A stretch of 64,000 nt of DNA from Sequoia sempervirens (lineage: Eukaryota; Streptophyta; Pinopsida; Cupressales; Cupressaceae). The translations under genes and the position numbers were made by a program. A model generated the notes under the pieces. The model was not told where the DNA came from. It saw only the letters and a list, made by a program, of their open reading frames with translations, and made no database searches. The DNA lies in contig VDFB02047230.1 of assembly GCA_007258455.2 (NCBI GenBank), positions 159,844,635-159,908,634 of the forward strand, given 5' to 3'. How positions within the stretch are numbered: the first letter of the stretch is position 1; each line of letters starts with the position of its first letter. Shown here piece by piece: positions 35,206 to 46,989 of this stretch.

Positions 35206-36467
35206 TGTAGACGTTCAAATTATCCTAATTTTTACATACTTGATCCTGATTCACTAACATCAGTTCTCCTTGAATCACTTCTTTACTAACCAATTAATTA
35301 AATCATCCTTGTTTAATTAATTCATCATAATTCCTCTATTAATTAAATAAATCAACTTTATTTGATTAAATTATCATCTTCTTTTAATTAAATAAATCAT
35401 TTTATTTGATTAATCCTAATGGTCCTATTTTAATTAAATAAATCACTTTATTTGATTAAATCATATTTCCTCTTCTAATTGAATAAATTAACCTTTCTTT
35501 GATTAAATCTAACATCATCCCCTTTAATTAAATAAATCAAACTTTATTTATTTAAATCTAATGTTCATTATTCCTCCCATTTGATTTAAATAAATCCAAA
35601 AATCTAAGTCAAATGTCAAATCAAACTAATCTCCATCTAAGTTAAATAAATCCTAATTAAGTCTAACTCTAATCCATCAAATCCTCTAGATTTTGCAACT
35701 TGCACAAGTAAATCAATTTAATTGATTTATAAATTCTTCTATTTTCATTCAAAAAAGCATCTCTTTGGAATATTCCTCCAATTTGAAATCTCCCTCCTAA
35801 AAGGACTTGTTATCCAACATGGCATTTAAGCCTCTTACATGTCCTTTTTCTTGAGCCAAGTGCCATTAAATCACCTTTCATCTCTTCCTCCACAAGCCAT
35901 CTTTCAAATTTCAAATTTCCACCTAATTGCATTTATCATGCACATTGATCAAAATGTGCTTCACCTCTCTTCAATAGCATGTTGACAAGTGGCACATTGT
36001 TATTGGTTCATCTTTAATCCCACATCGTTCATGTTTTACATTCCTCCATCCTTCTTTCCTATAAATGGAGAGATTTTCTATTGATTTTGGATCCACAACT
36101 TGAGGCAAAGTCACTATCTACAGATTTGAAGCAAAGTTCATCCATTCTTGTCAAAGTTATCATAGCATTTCATCACCATAACTAAGTTATTGAAAATTTT
36201 CATCAAGAATCACATTGTTCATCATCAAAGCTTACAAGGAATTGGGAAAGGGCTACTTTCCACATCAAAGTAGGACCAATTCCCCCATGGGATGTTGGGT
36301 TTGAGTATTTGAATAGGATTTAAATAGCTTTCATTTGGTTTCTTTGCCTTATTTCTTGTTCATTGTGCTTTTAATGAATCTCATGGGGAATGCTAGTTTA
36401 GATTTGTTTATTGACTAACATTGTGTTGTTTGTCTATGTTTGATCAAGTCTAGAGCTACCATTCACA
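35206..36467 (+). mobile_element. Solo LTR (TGTAGAC family) with perfect target duplication, inside the LINE
   Basis: 1262 bp, starting TGTAGACGTTC and ending ACCATTCACA, flanked on both sides by GGAAG (35201-35205 and 36468-36472). The LINE frame continues directly across it (…LVGKC then KITMLKVV). Inside are a block of AATTAAATAAATC words, a TATA box CCTATAAATGGAG near 36058, and stretches shared with 1-1305. A solo LTR arises by recombination between the two LTRs of a full insert. Confidence 0.92.
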
Positions 36468-39400
36468 GGAAGATTACTATGTTGAAAGTTGTTCTAAATG
36501 TTATACCAATTTATTTGATGTATATCCTTAAAATTCCAAAGGGAAAAATTGTTGATATTCAAAATATTTTTAGAACATTTATGTGGTTTGATTGTTTGCA
36601 CAATAATAGAAAATATCACTAATGGCCTATGATAAAGAATGTAGGCCAAAGACATAGGGGGGCTCAAGAATTCAAAGTATTGAAATCCAAAATAAAGCTT
36701 TGGGTGCAAAAATGATTTGGAGATTATATAGTAACCCAAGTGGTAAATGGTGTAGAATCACGAGACACAAATATGTTGACCTTCTTGATAGAGAAATGAT
36801 ATTCACTTTGACTACAATGCTAAAAGGTTCTAAAATGTGGAACTTTCTTTCTTCATGTGTAGGGGGTTCATTCTTCCAAATTTATCATGGGTGATACATA
36901 ATGGTGAGAAATAATCTTTTTGGAAGGATGCTTGGAATGGACACAAACCCTTTCATCTTTTGGGTAGTTGAAAGGTGATTGAGATATTGTTAAAGCAACT
37001 TTGGGGTCATAAGGTAAAAGACTACCTTCTAGTAGTTTTATTTATTTATTTTGACTTTGAATGCAAAATGGAAATCCATGGATTTTTTTCTATTCCCTCA
37101 AGAAATGAAAACATCTCTCCAAAATGAATTAAGAAAAAAAAATCACAAATAAAGAAAATGAAATTATGTGGACCATATCTAAAACAAGGAAATACTCTAT
37201 CATAGATGGTTATCAATATCTAATAGACACATAAAACAAGGAAAATTGGCCAACTAAATATTGTTGGGGGTTTGCTTGTCTCCCAATATTAGGTTCCTTT
37301 TCTTGGATAACATTAAATGCTACAATTCTAATAGGTTTGAGATTGGACAAATTGGGTATAACTTTGTGTTTTGTGTGGGCAACCTTATAAAGGCACACAT
37401 CATTTTCTCTTGAATTGTCACTTTGCTTAGCAATGTTGGAATGACTTCAAAACATGTTAGATTGAACTAGCTCATTACATGGATCTCTCTTAAAACACTT
37501 TTAGAGCTAGTTGTCTCTATTCAGATCTTCAACCTATGTTTGCATATGGGAACTAAGTCCCTCAATTTTAATTTGGTAGATTTGGTTGGAAAGAAATAAC
37601 AAAATCTTTAAGAAACAAAATTTGAATGTCCAAATAGTCATACAAAAGATTAAAAAATCCATATCGAAAGTCACAATGAGCTACACTATTAAAAATATTT
37701 TTATAAGGACATTTTCATCTTGAGATAGTGCTCTTTGAAAAAGATGGTGTTTGCTCAAGCTGCCTCTCACATGGATCAATTAAATTGATCAAAAATAACA
37801 TTAATAGAAAGTAAATTCAATGGATTCCTCCTCCAATAAATATGGAAAAGCTTAAATTTGATAGGGATTTTTATGGAATTCCAGGGAAGTACAGGGCTGG
37901 TGTAATTCTTAGGGATCATAATAGAAAATTAATTGAAGCTGCATGGTAAATGTTGTCAAATGGATCTAAAAAATTTGTAGAAATTAATGCTCTCCTTTTG
38001 GGCTCAGATTTGGTATTAGAAATTAGTATTTCCCATCTCTAGATATTTTAGAAGGATTTGATGGTGGTTATTAAAATCTTAGCTCATAACTTTTCAACCA
38101 GTTGAAAGTTCAATTATATTTTTGAACATATTAAAATCCTTCATAAATCAGGTTACTCTAAAGCCTCCCACTGCTACAAGGAAGTTAATAACATTGTAGA
38201 TTCCCTTGCAAATAGAGCATTTGATGAAGGTATTGTTTATAAATAATTTACTAAGTAGGATATTGGTGAATTGTTTTAAGTGTTGTCCTCCTCCTCTAAC
38301 CCCAAGCTATCTTCATGATGCAATTTGATGTTGAGGATTCCTTTCCAATTAGGGAATTTTGGTGAATTAGGTTTCAAATTCATTATCCTCCTTTGGCCTT
38401 GACTTATATTCAAGATGCAATTTGGTGTTGAGGTTCCATTTTCAATCAAATCAATTTTAAATGTATATCTGCTTGGAACATAAGGTGTAGTTAATTGGAA
38501 TACACATTTGCCAATTGTAAAAAATTGCTTCTTCTAAAAACTGTCATATTGAGATAGATAGTCTTTTGGTGGACTGTCTTTGAGTTCTTTTTCACCATAT
38601 GTTTTTACTTTGTTGAATGCTAAGATGTTCTCAAATGAATTTCCAATGTGACCATTATTTACAGCTTCTCCTATTGAGATAAATAGTCTTCTAATGGACT
38701 ATGTCTTTGGGTTGTTTTTCACCATGTGTTTCGCTTTGTTGGATGCTAAGATGTTCTTGTATGAATTTCCAATGTGGCTATTATTTTGGCTTGTTAGTTC
38801 CAGTGGGCGCCTTTTGTGGTGTTGAACAAATGATTTTGGAATGACTGTTCATAGTGGCCCAATTACGTAGGATGACCTTATTTTATCAAACATTGGTGTT
38901 GATGGGATGGATTGCATCTCTTTTTTTGAACTCATTTTATTCTTTGTTATATGTGCAAGTATAGGCGTCCTCTCTTGGCGTTGATTATAATGCTCTGAAA
39001 TTTTTTTTGGTACTCACCCTCCCTGGCATTGTGATTTTTTTTTGTGTGGAGTTATTGGAAGCACAATTTTTTCATATGAACTATTACCTAATCAATATGT
39101 CTCATGTTAATATGTTACAAAACTTTCACATTAAATGACCAACAAATGGTGTTATGTTTGCCAAACTCTTTTCTATGTTCTAAGGTGATGGATTCTCAAT
39201 TTTGAATTTCAGTGCCTTGATGTTCTTGGGAATGAAGAGATACTTTTCCCTTAGACATGGAAAATTTGAGTTGCACTTTCAATCATTTTGTGTTTATTTT
39301 TGGCTTCTTTTTTTCTTTCCTTGACTAGGGAAAAGTCTATTTTTGGTACAATTGTAATGGAAAATTTGGACTATGATGTGTTCCTTATCTGATATCAATA

Positions 39401-39639
39401 TATTATAGTGGCTTTGTCATTTTTATAAAAAAAATAAAAATCTAAAAATTATGTTGAATGCATCAAGAGAACTATATAGATGTGGTTACCTCATCTACAT
39501 CTTTTATGCTTACCATAATTTGGACTTGTATTATTTTGTTACATGTATTTATATACCCCTTTTTACCCATCCTATAACGTATGGATGAGGATGTTCATGA
39601 GTTTTTAGCTCAAGATTCTTAACCACATCTTAAATCAAT

Positions 39640-40830
39640 TAAATCTTAAATTTTGTATTCTAATGTAAAAAAAATCATCTCTTCAATTTTGTCCATTTCT
39701 TTAGTGTTGGTGACTTCACATCCAAGCCTATCATCTACAATTGAACTATATTCCATTTCAATCCCCTCATCTTGGATTGTTAGCATAGATTTCTTAAACT
39801 CCTTGTTTTCTTTTTCCTATTTTTCATTATTAGATGTAGTTTAGAATGAAGTTGGAGAAACACTTTGAATGAACACATCCATCTATTTTTCAATAGCTAC
39901 AATGATTCTTTGTATCTTTCTTTTATTCCTTTTTAACAACAATTAATTTCTTAACCATCCAATTAGTTTTATATTTTTTACCTTTGTGCTTAGAGGACTC
40001 ACCCTCATACCTCTTTTTCTTTCCTCCACATAATATGTTTGGATACAAGCTTCATCCAAGTCTCTAGGATTGGTGTTATCCACACTCCTTTGAAAGTGAG
40101 AATGGATGCCTCTGATATACTTCATCTATATGTCCTCGTCATCCAAGCCCGTGTCATTCAACATTTATTGCCCCTTGAAATTCATGGTGTAATCTTGTAC
40201 ACCATACACTTTGAACATGCTTAAAGTACATCTATTCAATAGATTATGAACTATTTTATGCCCAATGGGATAATATTTCCTACAAATTAGTTCCTTAAAT
40301 TCACCTCAACTATTTACTATTGAATTCTTTCTCTTCTCACAATTTACAATATAATGCTCCCACCATACAAGAGCATGCCCCTCCATCTTTAAGTGTGCAA
40401 ATGAATTTCTTTGTGTCCCAACTACTTCATGAACACTAAAATAAATGCCCAATCATTTATTCAAGATTCTAACAATTCAACATTAATTTGTCAATCAAAA
40501 GTGTTTATTTCTACTTAATGAATGGCTTTGAATTTTTCTCCTTCTTAATTTTATTTGGTTCTTGATTTCTTGCATTTTTATCTTCTTCCTTTTTCTTCCC
40601 CAATACCAAATCTTTTGCACTTTATTTTTTTTAGTCTTTAATCTTTTTTATTTGTTACCTTGACATATGCTCATATTGCTGGTCCAATCATTGTTGGTCC
40701 TCCATTGTTCCTTCATGTGGCTTTCTAGTGTAGTACCCATGCATTCAACTCCTCCACTTAAGCCTTTTTTTTCTCTTATAGTTATTGTTGTACATAAAAT
40801 TTCACAAACCCACAAAGATCAAACCACTCT
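39640..40830 (-). pseudogene. Ty3/gypsy-type gag fragment
   Basis: Read on the minus strand: WWEHYIVNCEKRKNS, then GEFKELICRKYYPIGHKIV, then YTMNFKGQ, then MKYIRGIHSHFQRSVDN and DLDEACIQTYYVEERKR. This has the usual retrotransposon gag order (Y-P-x-G, then YT.EF, then KYI.GL, then D-x-D-E-A..QA..VE). Stops interrupt it. No protease or RT of the same element lies next to it. It sits 1.2 kb beyond the FAO stop. Confidence 0.6.
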
Positions 40831-40839
40831 AATACCATA

Positions 40840-41855
40840 AATCATTTGTAAACTCTTAAATTTATAGAATTTAGGAATCACAAATATATTTTAGCATCTG
40901 CTATTTACTTAAAGAAACAAATTTTGTTAAATAGGTATGAATATTATGAACATAAACAAAAATAAAAATGCAAAACAATAATGAAAATTCACACAATTAA
41001 ACAAATTTTTATTCTAGAAAATTAACTTTTATGGTAGTGACAATTGTTTTTCTATCTTTTTAAAATAGTTTGGAAAGAATAGTACAACTAATAGGTGCAA
41101 CATTTTCTACCCTCTACTTTTTGTCTACATCCTTATAGTTGACAAACAAATGAATTCTTTTATTTCTCTCATATGATATTTTTCAATCCTCCAATAATAT
41201 AAACACAAGTTTCAAACTTCTTTTATAGAATTTGTGGACACTTCAATATTCTCCCAAGTAATTGAGGAATTCATACATATGTTGGAAGTGAAATGACATC
41301 TATATATTTTGTATTTTGAGTTACATAGTTGGTGGTCACTAGCACAATTGTAGCTTTATCTTAGAAATACTTTGGTCACAACTCTCTTGAACAACTACTA
41401 TGGTTGATTTGCCAACAAACACTATTACAATCATAATTCAATCATTTTACTCTACTTTCTACTCAATCTTTTTTTTTAAATCCTTATCGATAATTAATAA
41501 TATCGACATTCTTGAAATTTATTAAAAAATTAAAATTCTTAATTAAACATATAATATAATGACATATATTGACATGAATAACATATACATTCTTTTATAT
41601 TTATAAACAAATATTAATATATTAATAAAAATCATGAAAAAATCATATACCAATTCAAATCTCATCCACCTTATTATTAAAATATTAATAATAAAACTAA
41701 ACAATTGAAACTAAACTCTCAAGAGATATCCCTATGCTACTACATTGTTTCAATTGACAATCTCATATGTGTATATATACACATTATTTGCCAAGCTTAC
41801 AGAGGTTGCCTTTCTTGGTTTTCATAGGATCCTTTCTGTGATAAACTCTAGATAC
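40840..41855. other. Unassigned AT-rich spacer downstream of FAO
   Basis: No coding sequence or known repeat seen. Confidence 0.5.
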
Positions 41856-41860
41856 GTTTT

Positions 41861-42035
41861 AATGGAACACTGTGGTGGAGATTATTTTTTCAGTGAATTG
41901 TACTTGTGATATAATGGAACACTGTGGTGGAGATTATTTCTTCAAGGAATTGTACTTATGATGTAATGGAACACTGTGGTGGGCACTTTTTTTTAATGAA
42001 TTCTAGTTAAGTTTAATGGAACCTGGTGATGGGTG
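41861..42035. repeat. ~52-bp tandem array across the FAO stop codon and 3' flank
   Basis: The word AATGGAACACTGTGGTGG begins at 41861, 41913 and 41965, followed each time by a GAATTGTACTT-like part. A degenerate fourth copy, AATGGAACCTGGTGATGGG, begins at 42015 inside the coding sequence. Spacings are 52, 52 and 50. The FAO stop (TAA, 41993-41995) lies inside the third unit. Confidence 0.85.
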
Positions 42036-45000
42036 TATTCAAACGTTGAACGATGAGAAGGTCTATTTTGTTGGAGAAAATGGCAAACGCGGTTCGAAAT
42101 GCAGAGAGCGATGGACTGAACGGTGATCATGGGGTTGACACCTAAGGCAGTGGGGAAAACGCTGGCATCGGTCACAAACAGGCCCTCCATCTCCCAGCTC
42201 TCCCCCTTCTGATCCACACATGAGATGGAGGGATGCACTCCCATCCTGCAACTCCCCATCTGGTGTGCAGATATCACAGGGCACCACCCGCTATTCTCCT
42301 TCAAAAACCTTTGAATTTCCATTTCCATATTCTTACTTCTGTCCACTTTCAGCACACGCCCATCGCTGTGGTGAGTTCCGACCTCGGTTGCCCCTGCAGC
42401 AATGAGTATTCGGAGGGCTCCCTCCAAACCCTCGTCCATGTTTCTCTTGTCGGATGAATCGATGATCCTATAATCCACCTCCAACGACTGCCCCACCTTA
42501 CCGCTTCCCCTGTCTCGGGTTAAAGCGAACAAATGTGCAGTACGTTGGTATTTCTTCATTCTCTCTTTCATGTCGGCTCCGGAAATCCAAGGCATGATGG
42601 AGGCGAAGCAGCCGGGGGCCAAGGCGGGTGTTTGAATAATCGTGCCGTAACATTTGGGATTGTGTTTACACATGGCCGTAATTATGGAGCCCTCAGAGCA
42701 GCGACCCGCCGGGTCATCTTGCGGTGGAAAATAGCCCCATGCCATTCTCACGGGATGAAGATGAAGGTTTTTGCCGATGTTAGGGTTTCTAAGCCCACTG
42801 GCGAGAAGAAGTGCGGGAGTCATGAGCGATCCGCCTGCGACTAATATAGCTTTGGCTTCCACCAAAATGTAGTTGCGACCCGCCCGACAGAGCACGCCAG
42901 TCGCTCTCTTTTCCTTGACCTGTGTACGGGTCGGGTCTCTACTTCTGCTTCGGCTTGTTGTTGTCCAGGTAACCCGGGTTGCTTCACACCCTGCCAAAAT
43001 TCGCGCACCAGCCGCCACAGCATCGAGCAGCCATGTATCAGGTGTCCCCTTTTTCTGCCCCGTCCTGCAGCCAAAGGAACAGGCCGATCCACATGTGTGG
43101 CCCGGCGTGGCATTTACAGAAACATCGCTTACTTCGAACCCTAGCGCCGCACATCCTTTTCTGAGGACCCTGTTCTGAAAACCCTCTGTTTCCATTTCAC
43201 TGTTCACTCCCGCCCTTTCCCATACCTCACTCATTGCGCGCTCGTATTCTTGGCTCTGAAAAAGAGCTAAGCCCTCTTGTTCTGCCCATTCTTTGAGCAC
43301 ATGAGCAGGCGTCCGAATACACGCAGACCAATTGATGGCCGAGCCGCCTCCGACTGTGGCTCCTGCCAGAATGCTGACCTTGACGTCCGGGGTGGAGAGT
43401 AGCCCTCCTCGCGCATACATTTGATCCAAGGACGGTCCTTCTAGTAATGACAGATCCCCTGCCGCAAAGTATTTTCCTTTTTCTACCACCAATACTTTGT
43501 GCCCTGCCGCCGCCAATTTTCCTGCCGCAACGCCTCCTCCCGCTCCTGATCCCACTACCACACAGTCACATTTCACCTTCCATTTCTTTGATCTCTCCTC
43601 GCTTTCTTTTGTTTCAAATGGAAATCCTGCCTCCCTAAGGAAGCTTTCAAGCCGCGCCGGGGTCTCTGCAGATGCATCAATTAGCCCCTCTTCCAACGCC
43701 CTCTTCTCCACCTGTGGTATATACGGCGGAGAATAGTCTATTGCTTTCCACGATGGATTTGAACCGTTGTCATCTGCCTGCACCCACCATTTGACCCACT
43801 TATCAAGAACATCATATAAAAAATAAACAGGGGCAGTTCCTTTGTTATTTTGAAAATTTATTACCTTTGAGTAAAACGAATAGAGACAGGTAGCCTTAAA
43901 CGTTTTGAAAATGAGTAGGAAAACTGGGTCGAAAATGGAGTCCGTGCCTCGCGACCACTGAAGCACTATTTTCTCTCTCACATCCAGAGGAATTGCAGCG
44001 AAGTTTTGCAGGTGCAGGAAAGACGATCCTTTTAAAAGACTCGCCTTCCCGCACAACAGCAGCGTTCCTAGGCGAGTGTACAAGCACAGCAGCACCAATC
44101 TCACCACCACCACTGCTGCTCTTGGGAAATGCCACGATACCATTCCCGCTATCTGCGACATAACAATCAAACGTGTTAGTTTTGGGGAGCCCAATGTTTA
44201 ACCAAAATTGTAAATCATAAATAAAATTCAGAATCAATTGGTTGTACAGGAAGTCTCTAACTGAAATTTAAACCAGGAGCATTCACAGCCATACAATTTT
44301 CAAAATCCATGATATTGATATGAAATGTTTTTAGATTTGAATGATGTTTGAGATCAAATATACAAATTTCAAAACCCATGATGTTGATATGAATTGTTTT
44401 TAGATTTGAATGATGTTTGAGATCAAATTTTATTATCTATCAGTAAAAATAAGAAAGCATAAGCAATTCATGTTAATATCATGGAATTTGAATCAAAACA
44501 TTAAAAAAACGTTTAGAAAACAATTCAAACCAAAATTCATGTAGGACCTTTAGATCTATTTCTATGGAACTGGAACTGGAATTTCTATCAAATGAGAAAA
44601 AAATTGTTACAAGAATAATCATTCATATTAGTATATCTAAGTTTGTTGTATTCATATGTAAATTTTGATTTAGGAATATAAGATGGTTTAGAATTTTCTT
44701 TTTTAATGATGAAGTTGTTACAATTTAACAATTAGAAATAGCATGATGGTCTTACCTCATTGTTTATCTAGATTTGTTTTTAACAGTAGTCTCACCAATA
44801 ATTTTTTAATGGGTCTTGACAATAATTTTGATTTATCTAATAGTAGAGCTGTTACAGTTTGAAGATTGAAAAAATAAAAAATTCTAATACTTTTTGCATC
44901 AATATTTTAAAACCAAATCTAGAAATTATTAACTATGACCAAAACAACATACAAATAAACTTATACAATGAAATAAAAAACTAATTAAGTTTTTTTAATC

Positions 45001-45245
45001 TAAAATCAAAACCTCGCATTAGTGAGGCCACTTACATAGTCAGGAACTCCAAACTGAGATCCTGAAATGCTTTTAAAACCATGGGCATCCTCTGCCTTTG
45101 AGTCTCCATGGCAATGCAGAGCAGGTATGAAGGTGTCCAACAAGGCTGCAAGAGACTCCATTTCTGCAGAGGAGAAGCTATGGGGATAGGATGGTTTCCC
45201 ACCCCTTAGCAGAGGATGTGCACTATTCCTTCCCTCCATGCTCAT
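41993..45245 (-). CDS. FAO: Long-chain fatty alcohol oxidase (FAO), two exons, intact
   Basis: FAD enzyme of the GMC oxidoreductase family that oxidises long-chain fatty alcohols (omega-oxidation, wax and cutin lipid turnover), usually in ER or microsomal membranes. Exon 1 is 45245-45036, exon 2 is 44152-41993. The intron (44153-45035, 883 bp) has GTAAG donor and CAG acceptor in phase 0, joining GVPDY to IAGMVS. The product is 789 residues; family members are about 750. Exon 1 holds the plant FAO signature FSSAEMESLAALLDTFIPAL. A hydrophobic stretch at about 82-104 is a likely membrane anchor. The dinucleotide-binding motif GSGAGGG is at 271-277, followed by LVVEKGKYFAAGD. GGGSAINWSACIRTP and NLHLHPV follow. 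The catalytic His region SAHQMGSCRMG begins at 698 and GVNPMITVQS is at 741-750. The start chosen is the ATG at 45245; the two codons upstream begin with TTG. The last ~12 residues come from a tandem repeat. No frame breaks; exon 2 is clearly more GC-rich than its surroundings. Confidence 0.95.
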
Positions 45246-45260
45246 AAACAATGCCTAAGT

Positions 45261-45480
45261 CTGCTCTCCTCCCATTACCTATTTATTCTATTTGAGCCCA
45301 CAAGCATAACTCTGCTCTCCTCCCACTCTGCTGTCCTCCCATTGCCTATTTATTCTACGTGAGCCCACAAGCATTAACTCTGAGCTCTCCTCCTATTAAC
45401 TATTTATTCTACTTGAGCCCACAGGCATAACTCTGCTCTCCTCCCATTACCTATTTATTCTACTTGAGCCCACAAGCAAT
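45261..45480. promoter_or_regulatory. Four tandem copies of a TATA-containing unit just upstream of FAO
   Basis: A unit of 51-68 bp, CTGCTCTCCTCCCATTACCT then ATTTATTCTACTTGAGCCCA, occurs at 45261-45311, 45312-45379, 45380-45432 and 45433-45480. On the FAO (minus) strand every copy reads TAGAATAAATAGG, a TATA-like box. The nearest is about 35-45 bases from the ATG, so the array is promoter or 5' leader. Which copy is used cannot be told. Confidence 0.6.
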
Positions 45481-45489
45481 AAAAACTGG

Positions 45490-46985
45490 AGGCTTCTACA
45501 GACGCACACAGGATTGCTTCTCCCTCCCATTTACTTGCAGGGATGTCTATTCTTTCCCTTGTAGAGAAAAGTTTTAAGTTGAGGTGGTTATGACCTTAGC
45601 GCCAATTAGTTGTGTTCATATGATGGGACTTCTCGAATCTACTCCATGTATTGCCAAAAAGCCTGCTTTCTTCTGTAGTAATCAAGAAAAAAGTTGTGCC
45701 AAGGAAAACCTGTTGCGTATATGGAAACCCAAGAACATTTATGAAAGATGGTTGGTGAGCAGAAAAAGAGATTGAGTCCAATCCCTCCAACTCATGCAAC
45801 AAAGTGATCTCCGAGATCAGCAATAGTTTGGGAAGGCACCAAGGTAGGTGGTGTAACATTGACTCACTGTTCACGCCACTTCAATCCTTTAACTAAGTTC
45901 TTTTCTCACCTGTCCTGCCCATAAAATGTTCTGCAACCAACCAGTTAACTTTTATAATAACTTTAAGTTAGAATTTTTCGATATTCCTCTTGTAATGTTG
46001 AAATTTGCAGACCATGCCAGTTCTGTTTAGTTTGGATCTGTTAATATATCATTAAGTGGTATATTTTTTTATTAAATTTAGTTCATGATTGGATTTATAT
46101 TTTTAAATTTATTTGGACTTATTTTTATATATTTGGACTTTTTTGGGTTCTATTTTATACACAATCTTATATATTCACTATTATTTATTATTCCATGTAC
46201 TTATATTTGAATTTAATGTACATGGATGTTTATTGTCTTGAAACTAGCATTTTTTTTCTCCTAGGTCAATCTTTAATGTCTTGGGATTGATCTTGAGTGG
46301 CTAAAGATTGCTCAAAATTTAGAATTCAAATTTTTAGACTCCAACACTTGTCTACTAATTATTATCAGCTAACTTGATACACATTTTTGTGACTAATTAT
46401 TTAAATATATTCATTTATATAATTAATTCATATGAAAAATTAAGAGGAAAAAAAGGAAATCATTCTAGGAACATTCAATCTACAACTTAATAGTTCATCT
46501 ACATGCTTGAGAATGTTGCCTTCAATCATTCACTCAGAATCTTAAAGTCGACACAAATAGTGGGTTGACTTAGAAGAACTACTTTAGCAATATGGCAATC
46601 TTCTCTGAAGTGTTTGTAAACATTGCATTGACAAAATCAAGTATGAAGAAGATGAAGATGAAGAGACCACAATTGCTATAATACCCCTTTTTCGATTCAT
46701 CCAACATTCTTGGAAAGTTTCAAGAACCTTGGAGAGCGCCAACTTTATCAAAAAGGAATTTTGACAATTGCAGTGACTTCAAGAGATCAAGATGAGATCA
46801 ACAATACTTTTTGGATGCAGTTTCAACATCCTGGGAACTCTCCACACTTCTTGGAGAAGTTTGTTATTTTTATAAAGCATCAATTTTCATAAAGTTTGAT
46901 ATCTTGGGAGCTTAAAAATATTTTGGTATGGTCATAATTCATATTTGCTCCATTTAATATTTTTCATAACTTTGGATGGAAGTGT
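45490..46985. other. Unassigned region upstream of FAO
   Basis: No gene recognised. Open frames of 60-90 codons at 45584-45874 and 46710-46892 have no family features. Distal promoter elements of FAO could lie at 45490-46000, but I can point to none. Confidence 0.4.
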
Positions 46986-46989
46986 GGAA

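Larger units (their letters stand above)
31556..39440 (+). pseudogene. Decayed L1-type LINE (endonuclease, RT, RNase H), twice interrupted
   Basis: Plus-strand order: endonuclease word GGDFNAILDNLEKIGGI (31560-31610); endonuclease C-part FTWTNKRKDFHQTVERLYHF (33370-33430) and LGLDHFSI; linker SRELWLRDGDEITKFFHAST (33875-33940); RT palm block with SQGVRQGDPLFPFILILM (34750-34800); RYLGIPFFSRNSKKYFWENV (35080-35140); post-RT KITMLKVVLNVIPIYLMYIL after 36473; and an RNase H-like domain near 37850-38220 (GKYRAGVILRDHN, then EINALLLGSDLVLE). A 3' tail with TTTGTCATTTTTATAAAAAAA ends near 39440. Plant L1 elements carry this set and prime on nicked chromosomal DNA. Frame breaks are many. The 5' end is truncated and abuts the copia element. 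Confidence 0.85.

Noticed and set aside
42841..43638. Open frames on both strands overlapping FAO exon 2 (for example 42873-43178 plus, 42841-43113 minus, 43447-43638 plus)
   Set aside because: They are shadows of the GC-rich FAO coding sequence in other frames and have no family features of their own.
45246..45251. FAO start two codons further upstream
   Set aside because: The codon at 45251 is TTG. The first ATG in frame is at 45245, with another two codons later.
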